Positions 1 through 7,816 of a DNA stretch of 37,110 bases are shown here, piece by piece (positions within the stretch are counted from its first letter, which is position 1; each line of letters starts with the position of its first letter). Below the pieces are notes generated by a model that saw only the letters and a program-made list of their open reading frames with translations, did not search any database and had not been told where the DNA came from. The translations under genes were made by a program, and so were the position numbers. The DNA lies in assembly GCA_013297825.1 (NCBI GenBank), contig JAAFIN010000016.1:1-37110 (forward strand), written 5' to 3'. This stretch comes from Cytophagales bacterium (GTDB taxonomy: Bacteria > Bacteroidota > Bacteroidia > Cytophagales > Microscillaceae).

Positions 1-109
1 TTTTACCATAATCAATATCCTGATTATTATCATCAATTAGGTACATTATGAATATCATAAATCCAATAAATAACAAAGCAGGTATTGATTCTTTAATTTG
101 TGTTATCAT
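1..109 (-). CDS. Partial small membrane protein (window edge), possible immunity protein
   Basis: An open frame on the minus strand starts with ATG at 109 and runs off the left edge of the window. The 36 visible residues begin MITQIKESIP, followed by a hydrophobic stretch of about 17 residues (IPALLFIGFMIFIMYLI), which looks like one membrane segment, and then an acidic, Asn-rich part. It starts 26 nt after the stop of the 54-aa frame at 136-300 on the same strand, so the two may be co-transcribed. By position it resembles the second gene of a toxin-tip/immunity pair, as 566-1129 does for its neighbour. That role is inference from layout only; I recognise no family. Confidence 0.4.
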   Translation of the reverse strand, partial: MITQIKESIPALLFIGFMIFIMYLIDDNNQDIDYGK

Positions 110-135
110 TTTTTTTAATGTGGGTAAGTTTAGTT

Positions 136-300
136 TTACCTTACAAATTTTTCTCGATGTACTCCAGTGGATTCTGAAACATTTCGTTTATCAAGTGGAG
201 TAATTCTTTCAAATTTACGATTTATAGGTTTAGGTTGCTCAACTGATTTATATACTTTTTGAAATACATTTTGTTCCCCCACTACTCTAAGTTTATTCAT
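136..300 (-). CDS. 54-aa frame: possible truncated toxin C-terminus fused to repeat-derived start
   Basis: The minus-strand frame runs from ATG at 300 to TAA at 136. The first eight codons (MNKLRVVG) lie inside the terminal inverted repeat of the hairpin element at 273-565. The rest is charged and ends ESTGVHREKFVR. The 43-aa frame at 1145-1276 starts with the same eight residues from the second element copy and then continues into unrelated sequence. I read both as leftover C-terminal tips of larger proteins, probably polymorphic toxins, cut at the repeat boundary. The toxin assignment rests on the neighbouring immunity-like gene, not on a recognised catalytic motif. It may not be expressed. 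Confidence 0.4.
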   Translation of the reverse strand: MNKLRVVGEQNVFQKVYKSVEQPKPINRKFERITPLDKRNVSESTGVHREKFVR

Positions 301-565
301 AAAATAAAAAAATATTATTCTGCTTCAAGTTTTAAGTGTAGCGTAACTTGGAACTGTCTTTTGGCAAGTTTTCAACTTGCGTACCACAAAAAAACAATCA
401 CAAATCACACAAAAATATTTCATTTCCTTGATATTGCAGTAGGTTTGCTTTGCAAACCGCAAGTTGGAAACTTGCAAGAAAAACAGTTCCAAGTTTGGCT
501 ACGCCTTAAACCTTGAAGCAGTATATTATTTGGTTTTAGGTAAACTTGGAGGAGTGGGGGAAGAA
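273..565. repeat. MITE-like hairpin element, copy 1
   Basis: The ends are inverted repeats: GTTCCCCCACTACTC at the left, and GAGGAGTGGGGGAAGAAC, its near complement, at the right. The arms (about 273-385 and 452-565) are complementary over roughly 110 bp with mismatches and short gaps. They contain smaller hairpins such as GCAAGTTGGAAACTTGC. The middle is AT-rich. Positions 276-549 are repeated at 1252-1525 with only a few substitutions and two compensating single-base indels. No transposase is encoded and no clear target duplication flanks it. Its right end touches the stop codon of the gene at 566-1129. Confidence 0.8.
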
Positions 566-1129
566 CTAATCCCATTCAGCAACTAACTCAAACTCAAGAC
601 CTGTAAAACCTTCCCTTTCATAAATTTGTTTAAAATCAGAGTTTATTCCATCACAACAGATATAAACCTCATAAGTTTCAGGAATGCAAAAAATAGGTGC
701 AAATTCTCTATTTCTATAAAATTCATATTTTAATATAAAGCCTTTTGAAAAGGGTCCATCATAACTCCTATTAGGATATTGCCAAACTGTTTTTTTTCTA
801 TCCAACACATTATAACAAGTTGTAACATTTGCCAAATATAATTTTTTTTCATTGTAACTTATAGGTAATGTTTCACAACATTGGTCTATAAAATCGTATA
901 AATCGCTTTTTAAAACATTTTCATCAAAGATGAAAGTTTTAAAAAAGGAATAAGCATAAAAGTTACCTTGTTTAAAATTTGCATACTGAGAATACCAATT
1001 TATACTTGGCCATTTATTTTTTTTTGGTAAAAAATCTAACCTGAAAGTAGAAATATCATAATCATTGTATTCCACATCTGGAAACAAAATTTCATGATCC
1101 TTATTAACAATAACATTATAAATTTTCAT
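566..1129 (-). CDS. Imm11/DUF1629-like immunity protein (tentative)
   Basis: This is a 187-aa soluble, acidic and aromatic-rich protein with no signal peptide. Its C-terminus (EREGFTGLEFELVAEWD) resembles the closing segment of DUF1629/Imm11 immunity proteins, where a 'G-[LF]-x-F' strand ends the domain. That match is from memory of the family and is tentative. ATG at 1129 lies 15 nt after the stop of a 43-aa frame that could be the end of a toxin, the usual toxin-then-immunity order. The stop codon at 566 abuts the terminal repeat of the hairpin element, and a second copy lies just upstream of the 43-aa frame. If correct, it would neutralise a cognate nuclease-type toxin in the cytoplasm. 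Confidence 0.5.
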   Translation of the reverse strand: MKIYNVIVNKDHEILFPDVEYNDYDISTFRLDFLPKKNKWPSINWYSQYANFKQGNFYAYSFFKTFIFDENVLKSDLYDFIDQCCETLPISYNEKKLYLANVTTCYNVLDRKKTVWQYPNRSYDGPFSKGFILKYEFYRNREFAPIFCIPETYEVYICCDGINSDFKQIYEREGFTGLEFELVAEWD

Positions 1130-1144
1130 AACAAAAATTTTGAT

Positions 1145-1276
1145 TTAATGTGGAAATGTACCATTTAAAAGTTGGTTTTTTATATCATCTAACCCTCTAA
1201 TTATTTTGTTTCTGTCAGTCATAGTGCCTTGCTGAAAATAATTATACACAGCCCCCACTACTCTAAGTTTATTCAT
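1145..1276 (-). CDS. 43-aa frame: possible truncated toxin tip fused to repeat-derived start
   Basis: The minus-strand frame runs from ATG at 1276, inside the terminal repeat of element copy 2, to TAA at 1145. It begins MNKLRVVG, like the frame at 136-300, then continues into the unrelated segment DRNKIIRGLDDIKNQLLNG and ends GTFPH. The helical, charged ending is what one finds at the C-terminus of AHH/HNH-type toxin tips, but no catalytic motif remains. The immunity-like gene follows 15 nt later. I take it as the remnant of a displaced toxin tip. It could instead be a non-functional read-through frame. Confidence 0.4.
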   Translation of the reverse strand: MNKLRVVGAVYNYFQQGTMTDRNKIIRGLDDIKNQLLNGTFPH

Positions 1277-1525
1277 AAAATAAAAAAATATTATTCTGTT
1301 TCAAGTTTCAAGCGTAGCGTAACTTGGAACTGCCTTTTGGCAAGTTTTCAACTTGCGTACCACAAAAAACAATCACAAATCACGCAAAAATGTTTCATTT
1401 TCTTGATATTGCAGTAGGTTTGCTTTGCAAACCGCAAGTTGGAAACTTGCAAGAAAAACAGTTCCAAGTTTGGCTACGCCTTAAACCTTGAAGCAGTATA
1501 TTATTTGGTTTTTAGATAAACTTGA
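1252..1525. repeat. MITE-like hairpin element, copy 2
   Basis: This is a direct repeat of 276-549 at an offset of 976 bp, with only scattered differences. The left terminal repeat (CCCCCACTACTCTAAG) is present. The outer ~20 bp of the right terminal repeat are missing: after TAAACTTG the sequence becomes unrelated. It lies between the 3' end of recQ and the 43-aa toxin-tip-like frame. The two copies bracket one complete tip-plus-immunity cassette. Confidence 0.8.
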
Positions 1526-1596
1526 AAAAATGAAGCTTCCTATTGATTTAGAAAGCATTTTTTTGTTTTAAACCTTGAACTTTAAACCTTAACCTT

Positions 1597-3783
1597 TTAA
1601 TTCGCCACTTCTGACAAAAATTTAATACGCATAAGTCGCAATTCTTCTTCTGAATATTCGCCATCACTAAGTTCTTCAAGGGCAATTTGGAGGTTATCGG
1701 TTTCTGCATTCATAAAATACTCAAAAATTTCTTCTTGGCGGTCATCTTCCATAATTTGGTTGATGTAATAATCCAAATTGAGGCGAGTTCCAGAATAACA
1801 AATATGTTCTATTTCGTCCAAAACCTCAGAAAAAGACAGATTTTGAGCCTCACAAATTTCCTCCAAATCCACTTTTCTATCAATTTGTTGAATTATCCAA
1901 ATTTTTGATTTTGATTTATTTACTGCTGATTTTACGATAACATCAGAGGCAGTTTCAATGTCGTTCTCCTCCACATATTGCTTGATAAGCTCAATAAATG
2001 GCGCACCATAACGCACCACTTTGCCCATTCCTACGCCATTTATTTGTGCGAGGTCTTGGTCGTTGGTAGGATAAACGGTTGCCATTTCCTCCAAAGATGG
2101 GTCTTGAAAAATAGCATAAGGTGGAAAACCTTTTTGTTTTGCAACTTTTTTGCGGAGAGCTTTTAGCATCTCAAAAAGCTGTTCATCGTGTGCTTTTGTG
2201 GTTTGAATATTACCCAAAGCCTCTTTGTCCTCATCACTTTCCTCTAAAAGTTTGGCATAATCGTGGTCTTGATTCATTGTGATAGCATACGGATAATCCC
2301 TATATTCCTTGCCTTTTTCTGAAATTCTAATGGAAGTTTGGGCATCTAAATCCCTTTCCAATAAGCCAAAAACCAACATTTGCCTCAATAAAGATTCCCA
2401 ATAAAGATGTGTTTGGGTTTTTCCTTTTGCAAATACATCTAATTTATTGTGTTCATAACTTTGCACATAACTTGTATTATCGCCCATTAGCACATCAACC
2501 AAATGGTTAAATGCAAATCTTTCGCCTGTTTGAAAAATGGTGTCTAAGGCAAGCAAAACCGTTTCTTTTGCTTGGAATTTGGTGGTTGGGTGCAAACAAT
2601 TATTACAATTTCCGCAATCTTCGTGTACTGCTTCCCCAAAATAACTTAACAAAAGTCGCCTTCTGCACACACCAGAAGTAGCATAATGGCTCATTTCTTG
2701 GATTAAATAACGTGCATTTTCTCTTTCAGCTACGGTTTTATCTTTGTTAAATTTTTCTAATTTTACAATATCAGCAGGACTATAAAACATAATACAATCC
2801 GAAGGAATACTATCTCTACCTGCTCTACCTGTTTCTTGGTAATAACCTTCTAAGGATTTGGGGGCATCATAATGAATTACAAACCTTACATCAGGCTTGT
2901 CAATGCCCATTCCAAAGGCGATTGTGGCTACTATCACATCACATTCTTCATTCAAAAAAGCGTCTTGATTGTTCATACGCATTTGTGATTCAAGCCCTGC
3001 GTGGTATGGAAGTGCTTTTACATCATTTACTTTTAATAATTCATATACTTCTTCTACTTTTTTGCGACTAAGGCAATAAATGATGCCAGATTGTCCTTTG
3101 CGTGCTTTGAGGTATCTTATAAGTTGTTTTTTGATAGAAGTTTTTGGGCGAACTTCATAATATAAATTAGGTCTATTAAAGGAAGATTTGAATAATTTTG
3201 CATCTTCCATTTGTAGATTTTTCTGAATATCAATTTGTACTTTTGGGGTAGCTGTTGCAGTAAGTGCGATAATAGGAAGATTACCAATCGTTTCAATAAT
3301 TCCCCTAATTTTGCGGTATTCAGGACGAAAATCGTGTCCCCATTCAGAGATACAATGTGCTTCGTCTATTGCCACAAAAGATAATTTGGCTTTTTTCAAA
3401 AACTCAACATTACTTTCTTTGGTAAGGGTTTCAGGGGCAACGTATAGCATTTTGGTTTCGCCAGCCAATACTGCTTTTTTTACCCTTGTCATTTCGCTTT
3501 TGGAAAGGGTAGAATTAAGAAATTCTGCTTTTACACCCAACGCCTCAAGCTGATCCACTTGATTTTTCATCAGGGCAATCAAAGGTGATATAATAATGGC
3601 TGTGCCATCGGACACCAAAGCAGGCAACTGATAACACAAGGATTTGCCTGCACCTGTTGGCATCAGAACAAAAGTATTATTGCCTGCAAGCAGGTTGGTA
3701 ATAATATCTTCTTGCATACCTCTAAATTGGGTGTAGCCAAATATCTCGCGTAATTTATTTTTTAGGTTGATGTCTAAGGTCAT
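1597..3783 (-). CDS. recQ: ATP-dependent DNA helicase RecQ
   Basis: This is a 3'-5' superfamily-2 DNA helicase used in recombinational repair and restart of blocked forks. The 728-aa protein has the full RecQ order: Walker A MPTGAGKS (41-48), DEAH box (140-143) with the aromatic-rich loop after it, and motif VI QETGRAGRD (316-324). A zinc-binding RQC region follows with C373, C390, C393 and C396. An HRDC domain lies around 535-605, and a helical C-terminal extension makes it longer than the ~610-aa E. coli enzyme, as is usual in Bacteroidota. ATG at 3783 gives the canonical N-terminus. The gene stands alone; about 570 bp of AT-rich DNA lie upstream and the word repeat and hairpin element lie downstream. 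Confidence 0.97.
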   Translation of the reverse strand: MTLDINLKNKLREIFGYTQFRGMQEDIITNLLAGNNTFVLMPTGAGKSLCYQLPALVSDGTAIIISPLIALMKNQVDQLEALGVKAEFLNSTLSKSEMTRVKKAVLAGETKMLYVAPETLTKESNVEFLKKAKLSFVAIDEAHCISEWGHDFRPEYRKIRGIIETIGNLPIIALTATATPKVQIDIQKNLQMEDAKLFKSSFNRPNLYYEVRPKTSIKKQLIRYLKARKGQSGIIYCLSRKKVEEVYELLKVNDVKALPYHAGLESQMRMNNQDAFLNEECDVIVATIAFGMGIDKPDVRFVIHYDAPKSLEGYYQETGRAGRDSIPSDCIMFYSPADIVKLEKFNKDKTVAERENARYLIQEMSHYATSGVCRRRLLLSYFGEAVHEDCGNCNNCLHPTTKFQAKETVLLALDTIFQTGERFAFNHLVDVLMGDNTSYVQSYEHNKLDVFAKGKTQTHLYWESLLRQMLVFGLLERDLDAQTSIRISEKGKEYRDYPYAITMNQDHDYAKLLEESDEDKEALGNIQTTKAHDEQLFEMLKALRKKVAKQKGFPPYAIFQDPSLEEMATVYPTNDQDLAQINGVGMGKVVRYGAPFIELIKQYVEENDIETASDVIVKSAVNKSKSKIWIIQQIDRKVDLEEICEAQNLSFSEVLDEIEHICYSGTRLNLDYYINQIMEDDRQEEIFEYFMNAETDNLQIALEELSDGEYSEEELRLMRIKFLSEVAN

Positions 3784-4078
3784 TAGGGGAATAAAATTAG
3801 TGATTAAAAAAAGTGATTTTTTTATGTTTTTTAATTGATTTGAAAAAAATATATTTTCAAAATTACAAATAAATCACAAAATAAAAAACATTTTTTTTTT
3901 TATTTTTTTTAAAATTTTTAAAAAACTTGAAAATTTTTCAAAAATAATTGTAATTCTAATCTTTTGAACAACAAATAAATAAAGGATTTTTTTAGCGTAT
4001 TTTTAGCTTATTTTATATGTGTTCTTTTGTATAATTTTATGTAGAAAAATATATAAAAAATAGCATTAATTTTTATTG

Positions 4079-4243
4079 GTTCTTCTGTGATTTATACGGA
4101 GTGAAACCCCACCTAAATCCTCCCCAGAGGGGAGGACTTTTCGCAAAGCGTTGATAATCAATGTATTACATCTCCCTCCCCTCTGGGGAGGGCTGGGGTG
4201 GGGTTTGCAAAATATAGGTTTCCGTATAAATTCTTGAAGAACC
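4079..4243. repeat. 165-bp inverted-repeat element, copy A (in 3784-4360 gap)
   Basis: The outer ends are imperfect inverted repeats of ~23 bp, GGTTCTTC...TTTATACGGA and TCCGTATAAA...GAAGAACC. Inside, a second pair of GC-rich arms (CCTCCCCAGAGGGGAGG and its partner) flanks a centre containing GCTTTGCG/CGCAAAGC-type sequence. An opposite-orientation copy of the same length lies at 32814-32978. The rest of the 3784-4360 gap is extremely AT-rich and carries no frame I can support, apart from a candidate promoter at 4246-4276. Confidence 0.8.
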
Positions 4244-4245
4244 TT

Positions 4246-4276
4246 TTTATTTTATGAGCTTTTTTTTGTAATTTTG
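4246..4276 (+). promoter_or_regulatory. Candidate Bacteroidota promoter for the 4361 gene
   Basis: TAATTTTG at 4269-4276 matches the Bacteroidota -7 element TAnnTTTG. The -33 position holds a T-rich run rather than a clean TTTG, so support is partial. It would give a leader of roughly 80 nt that includes the TGGCTGTTT word at 4313-4321. Confidence 0.35.
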
Positions 4277-4360
4277 TTTTAATTAAAATTAAACAACAAA
4301 AGTAATGAAAAATGGCTGTTTCATTTATCATTCATCATTCATAATTTATCATTAAAACGT

Positions 4361-4792
4361 ATGAAACTATTATTTTCTGTAAAACAATTAGGTAAAAAAC
4401 GCCCTTTTATTGATGCCAAAAGCATTGAAATCAACGAAAATATCCAAACACTCAAAGATTTATTGACACAAGTTGTCATAGAACAAGTGCAGGAATTTAA
4501 CCAAAAAATCATTGACAATTCCAAAGAAAAAAATTTGTTCCAATATTTCCAAGAACACGAATTGGAACACGAAGCAACTTTGGGAAAAGTGCGTTTTGGG
4601 GCAATTTATAATGATAAACAGGCAAACCAAGAAAAAGCTGTTGAAACTGTTTTATTGGCTTTTTTTGATGGATTGATTGCGGTTTTTGTTGATGATAACC
4701 AAATAGAAACCTTAGATACTACGCTTACACTTCAAGAAAATTCACGAATAACTTTCGTAAGACTTACTTTTTTAGCAGGAGGTTTGTGGTAA
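4361..4792 (+). CDS. Hypothetical protein, possible MoaD/ThiS-like beta-grasp fold
   Basis: The protein has 143 aa, no signal peptide and no membrane segment. It opens with a strand and turn (MKLLFSVKQLGKKRPF), then a helix starting at LKDLLTQVV. It closes with LQENSRITFVRLTFLAGGLW. This order (strand, strand, helix, then 'x-E-N/G-S/D-x-I/V-x-F' strand and a near-terminal Gly-Gly at 140-141) recalls small ubiquitin-like MoaD/ThiS proteins, with a helical insert of ~45 residues in the middle. That is fold reasoning by eye, not a recognised family. No sulfur-carrier partner or E1-like enzyme is nearby. A hairpin terminator follows at 4914, so it appears monocistronic. Confidence 0.6.
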   Translation: MKLLFSVKQLGKKRPFIDAKSIEINENIQTLKDLLTQVVIEQVQEFNQKIIDNSKEKNLFQYFQEHELEHEATLGKVRFGAIYNDKQANQEKAVETVLLAFFDGLIAVFVDDNQIETLDTTLTLQENSRITFVRLTFLAGGLW

Positions 4793-4913
4793 GAAGGGGA
4801 AATACAAGGGGAAAGTAGAAAGGGGAAAGGTGTAAGGAATACAAATTAAAATGAATTTATAAAAATAATTCAATAAAATATAAAAAAAATTATATTTATA
4901 AAAAAAATCTTAA

Positions 4914-4957
4914 AAAACTTAGGAAACTTTAAACTTTTTAATAGTTTCCTAAGTTTT
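4914..4957. terminator. Hairpin terminator after the 4361 gene
   Basis: AAAACTTAGGAAACT at 4914-4928 pairs with AGTTTCCTAAGTTTT at 4943-4957, giving a perfect 15-bp stem with a T-rich 3' side. It lies 120 nt after the stop. The two flanking T/A runs mean it could work from either strand. Confidence 0.6.
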
Positions 4958-4964
4958 CTTATTA

Positions 4965-5062
4965 TAAATTTGCAACAAAAAGTTTAAAGTTCAAGGTTTA
5001 AAGTTTAAAAAATACATTTTTTTGAATAAAGCCTTGAACCTTAAACCTTAAACTTTAAACCT
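4965..5062. repeat. Word-repeat array before tetR
   Basis: This stretch is made of the words AAGTTTAAAG, TTCAAGGTTTAAAG and the complementary CCTTGAACCTTAAACC, so its two halves can pair. It ends 4 nt before the start codon of the regulator. The same words recur in at least ten other gaps of the window. Confidence 0.6.
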
Positions 5063-5066
5063 CTCT

Positions 5067-5690
5067 ATGGAAGAAAAAATATTACTACAAGCAAAAAATC
5101 TGTTTATGCAATATGGCACAAGAAGTGTCAGTATGGACGATATAGCCCGAAATTTGGGCATTTCTAAAAAAACAATCTATCAATATTTTGAAGATAAAAA
5201 TACGATTGTAGAAAAACTGCACAATTATATGATTGAATTTGATAAAAAAATGATAAATGATATTCATAATGATTCAAAAGATGCTGTAGAAGAAGTATTA
5301 AAAATTACGCAATTAAAAATACAAGAAATCAAACAATTAAAACCTGCATTTATATATGACCTTAGAAAATATCACCCTAACGTGTGGGAAAATCATCACG
5401 CTCATCACAATCTTTATGTAAAAGTTGCGATTTTGGAAAACCTTAATAGAGGTATCAAAGAAGGACTTTATCACCAAGATTTTAATATGGAAATTATTGC
5501 TACGTTGCGTATTGCGTCTTTTGAAGGTGTTGCAACTATGTTGGAATTACTACAAAAATTTGATATGAGTGAAGTAATAAGTACAATGACTTCCCATTTT
5601 ATCAAAGGACTTGTTACAGAAAAAGGGCTTGAAAAATATAATTTTTACAAAGCAGAATTAAGCCCCCTAACCCCCAAAGGGGGAATTTAA
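5067..5690 (+). CDS. TetR/AcrR family transcriptional regulator
   Basis: This is a one-component repressor of 207 aa. Residues 1-50 form the TetR helix-turn-helix domain: KNLFMQYGTRSVSMDDIA, then NLGISKKTIYQYFEDK as recognition helix and following turn. The rest is an all-helical ligand and dimer domain. A TolC-family gene follows 183 nt downstream on the same strand, so regulation of an efflux outer-membrane component is a reasonable guess. The last residues (LSPLTPKGGI) and the stop are supplied by a REP-like palindrome at 5661-5685, so the native C-terminus has been replaced or extended. The ATG start at 5067 begins directly with the conserved first helix. Confidence 0.9.
   Translation: MEEKILLQAKNLFMQYGTRSVSMDDIARNLGISKKTIYQYFEDKNTIVEKLHNYMIEFDKKMINDIHNDSKDAVEEVLKITQLKIQEIKQLKPAFIYDLRKYHPNVWENHHAHHNLYVKVAILENLNRGIKEGLYHQDFNMEIIATLRIASFEGVATMLELLQKFDMSEVISTMTSHFIKGLVTEKGLEKYNFYKAELSPLTPKGGI
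5661..5685. repeat. REP-like GC-rich palindrome in the tetR 3' end
   Basis: AGCCCCCTAACCCCCAAAGG followed by GGGAA: C-runs face G-runs across a short AT centre. It is read in frame as SPLTPKGG just before the stop. Relatives lie at 9591, 9646, 21768, 21841, 21945 (decayed), 22018, 24812 and 35692. Confidence 0.8.
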
Positions 5691-5870
5691 TGATGAATGA
5701 TGAATTATAAATTATGAATGAAACAGCCAAATTCTGAAACAGGATTTTCAAGATTTAAGGATTAGCAGGATTTTATCAAACCTTGAACTTTTTGAAACTT
5801 GAACTTTTTGAACTTTTTGAACTTTTTAAACTTTTGAAACTTGAACTTTTTAAACTTTTTTAAATAAAAC
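5691..5870. repeat. Word-repeat intergenic region tetR-tolC
   Basis: The gap begins with ATGATGAATGATGAATTATA-type words and AAACAGCCA at 5721-5729, 31 nt after the tetR stop. It continues with AGGATTAGCAGGATTTT and then repeated TTGAACTTTTTGAACTTTTT. I see no frame in it. The TolC gene starts immediately after. Confidence 0.6.
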
Positions 5871-5873
5871 ATT

Positions 5874-7241
5874 ATGAAAAAAATATCATTTCTTTTGCTT
5901 TTTATTGTTCTTTTCACTTTTTCTTATACTCCTGTATTCGCCCAAATAGACAATACACAAGGCATAGAAAGTTATAATTTAGATGGTTGTATAAAATATG
6001 CCATACAAAATTCTGAATTATTGAAAAAAAATAATCTTGATGTGCTTTCCGCAGAACAAACTATCAAACAAACTAATGCAACAGGACTTCCACAGATTTC
6101 TGCAAGAATGGGATTTACAGATAATATTGTAATTCAAAAAAACGTAATTCCTGGCAATACATTTCCAATCAATCCAACTCCTGAGCCTTTGGCACTTGCT
6201 TTTGGGGCAAAATTCACTTCAAATGCCTCTATCAATGTAGAACAATTAATTTTTGATTTTTCGTATTTGATTGGACTTCAAGCCTCACGTGTATATAAAG
6301 ACCTTTCTGTAAAGGTAATTGCACAAAATAAAATTGATATTATTGAAAAAGTAACCAAAGGTTATTATGCAGTTTTGATAAATGACGAAAGAATGAAACT
6401 GATTGATGCTAATTTATTAAGAGTAGATACTTTGCTCAAATATACGCAAGCATTGCAAAAAAATGGTCTTGCAGAAAAAATTGATGTGTTGCGTTTGGAG
6501 GTTACTTTAAATAATCTCAAAACCCAAAAAGACCAAATTGTAGCTTTACAAGATTTTTCAAAAAAATTATTGAAATTTCAAATGGGTATGCCTGTAAAGG
6601 ATTCTTTGATTTTGCAGGGCAATATTCGTGAGGTGGTATTGGGTGTGGATAATCTCCAAAATATAGAAGCAGATTTTACGCAAAGGGCAGAATATGACCT
6701 TTTGGAAACTAACAGAAAAGCACAATTATTAACTATTCGCTATAATAAATCGCTTGGTTATCCAAGTTTGAGGGGAAATTTTGCGTATGGTGCAAATACA
6801 GGTTCAAATAATTTTTCGGATTTGACACAATTCAACAAAAGATATTTTTCTTTTGCGTATTATGGACTTTCGCTTAATATTCCTATTTATGATGGTGGCA
6901 GACGCAAAGCTGGTGTTCAAAAATCACGTATTGACCTTGCAAAAGTAGAAGAAGACATCAAAATCTTTAAAAAAGTTACTGATTTTCAAGTAGAACAAGC
7001 CAAATTTAACATCATCAATAGTCTTAAAGATTTGGACATTCAAAAGAAAAATATGGAACTTGCAGGGGAAATTTCACGCATTGCACAAGCCAAATTCAAA
7101 GGCGGAACAGGCACTTATATTGAAATTATTGATGCAGAAAACACCTTTAAACAAGCTGAAAACGCATATTTTACTGCTTATTATAACGCAATTATTGCTA
7201 AGGTTGATTTGGATAAAGCACTGGGAAAGCTAAAAGAATAA
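5874..7241 (+). CDS. TolC family outer-membrane efflux protein
   Basis: The 455-aa precursor has a signal peptide (MKKISFLLLFIVLFTFSYTP, cut after VFAQ). The remainder has the OEP two-repeat layout of long helices and short beta segments: NLDGCIKYAIQNSELLKK near the start, GRRKAGVQKSRIDLAKVEED in the second repeat, and a closing KGGTGTYIEIIDAENTF, all typical of TolC-like trimers that form the exit duct of tripartite pumps or type I secretion. The usual periplasmic adaptor and inner-membrane pump are not next to it; a 50-aa frame and PBP1C follow. The TetR gene upstream may control it. Confidence 0.93.
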   Translation: MKKISFLLLFIVLFTFSYTPVFAQIDNTQGIESYNLDGCIKYAIQNSELLKKNNLDVLSAEQTIKQTNATGLPQISARMGFTDNIVIQKNVIPGNTFPINPTPEPLALAFGAKFTSNASINVEQLIFDFSYLIGLQASRVYKDLSVKVIAQNKIDIIEKVTKGYYAVLINDERMKLIDANLLRVDTLLKYTQALQKNGLAEKIDVLRLEVTLNNLKTQKDQIVALQDFSKKLLKFQMGMPVKDSLILQGNIREVVLGVDNLQNIEADFTQRAEYDLLETNRKAQLLTIRYNKSLGYPSLRGNFAYGANTGSNNFSDLTQFNKRYFSFAYYGLSLNIPIYDGGRRKAGVQKSRIDLAKVEEDIKIFKKVTDFQVEQAKFNIINSLKDLDIQKKNMELAGEISRIAQAKFKGGTGTYIEIIDAENTFKQAENAYFTAYYNAIIAKVDLDKALGKLKE

Positions 7242-7512
7242 AGGAAGTTCAAGGTTCAAAGTTTAAGGTTCAAAGGGTTTAAAAATGTTCAATAAATCCT
7301 TTTAACCTTTAAATTTTTAAAATCCTGTTAATCTTGAACATCCTAAAAATCCTGCTCAAAAATCTCAATAAAAAAAAATAAAAATTCAGGCAACTTTTTT
7401 TAATTTTTAGTGTCTTGTAATTAAAGAGAAAAAAATAAGTAATCTTATTTGTACTAAAAAAAATCTTTAATCCTGTTAATCCTTTAATCTTAATAATCCT
7501 GTTTAAAAATCA
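7242..7512. repeat. Word-repeat intergenic region after tolC
   Basis: The first part is AGTTCAAGGTTCAAAGTTTA-type words, followed by AATCCTGTTAATCTTGAAC and then AATCCTGTTAATCCTTTAATC words. A 60-nt AT-rich part lies between. There is no supported gene until the small frame at 7515. Confidence 0.55.
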
Positions 7513-7514
7513 TT

Positions 7515-7667
7515 ATGGACAATATATTATTTAATAATAGATATTTTGATGTGAATTACACCAATTTCGTACAAGGTTTTTCACTTGCATTAGCCAATTT
7601 TGAACAAAATCCTGCGGAAAAAAGACAACTCAAACGAATGATTCGCAACGATAGAAAGAAAAAGTAA
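7515..7667 (+). CDS. Small 50-aa hypothetical protein
   Basis: ATG at 7515 to TAA at 7667 gives MDNILFNNRYFDVNYTNF..., ending with a very basic tail (KRQLKRMIRNDRKKK). There is no membrane segment. A well-formed terminator hairpin starts 30 nt after the stop, which supports a real short transcript. The basic tail suggests nucleic-acid or ribosome contact, but I recognise no family. Confidence 0.55.
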   Translation: MDNILFNNRYFDVNYTNFVQGFSLALANFEQNPAEKRQLKRMIRNDRKKK

Positions 7668-7696
7668 TTCTTTTGATAATTCTTTTCTAAAAAATA

Positions 7697-7734
7697 AAAA
7701 AACACCATTCAATCGTTTTGAATGGTGTTTTTTT
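7697..7734 (+). terminator. Rho-independent terminator after the 50-aa gene
   Basis: AAAAACACCATTC pairs with GAATGGTGTTTTT around a short AATCGTTTT loop and is followed by a T run. It separates the small gene from PBP1C. Confidence 0.8.
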
Positions 7735-7816
7735 ATGAAAATACAAATATTTATGCATTTAGATTTTATAAAAATTTAAAAAATGCTTATTTTTATAAAA
7801 ATTTAAAAAAACTACA

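Noticed and set aside
259-516. 85-aa plus-strand frame in element copy 1, and the related 62-aa frame at 1229-1417
   Set aside because: Both lie within the hairpin repeat and share sequence only because the repeat does; the two frames end differently after a one-base indel. No sign of a conserved protein.
5067-7241. Complete tripartite efflux operon
   Set aside because: Only the regulator and outer-membrane protein are present; adaptor and pump genes are absent on both sides.
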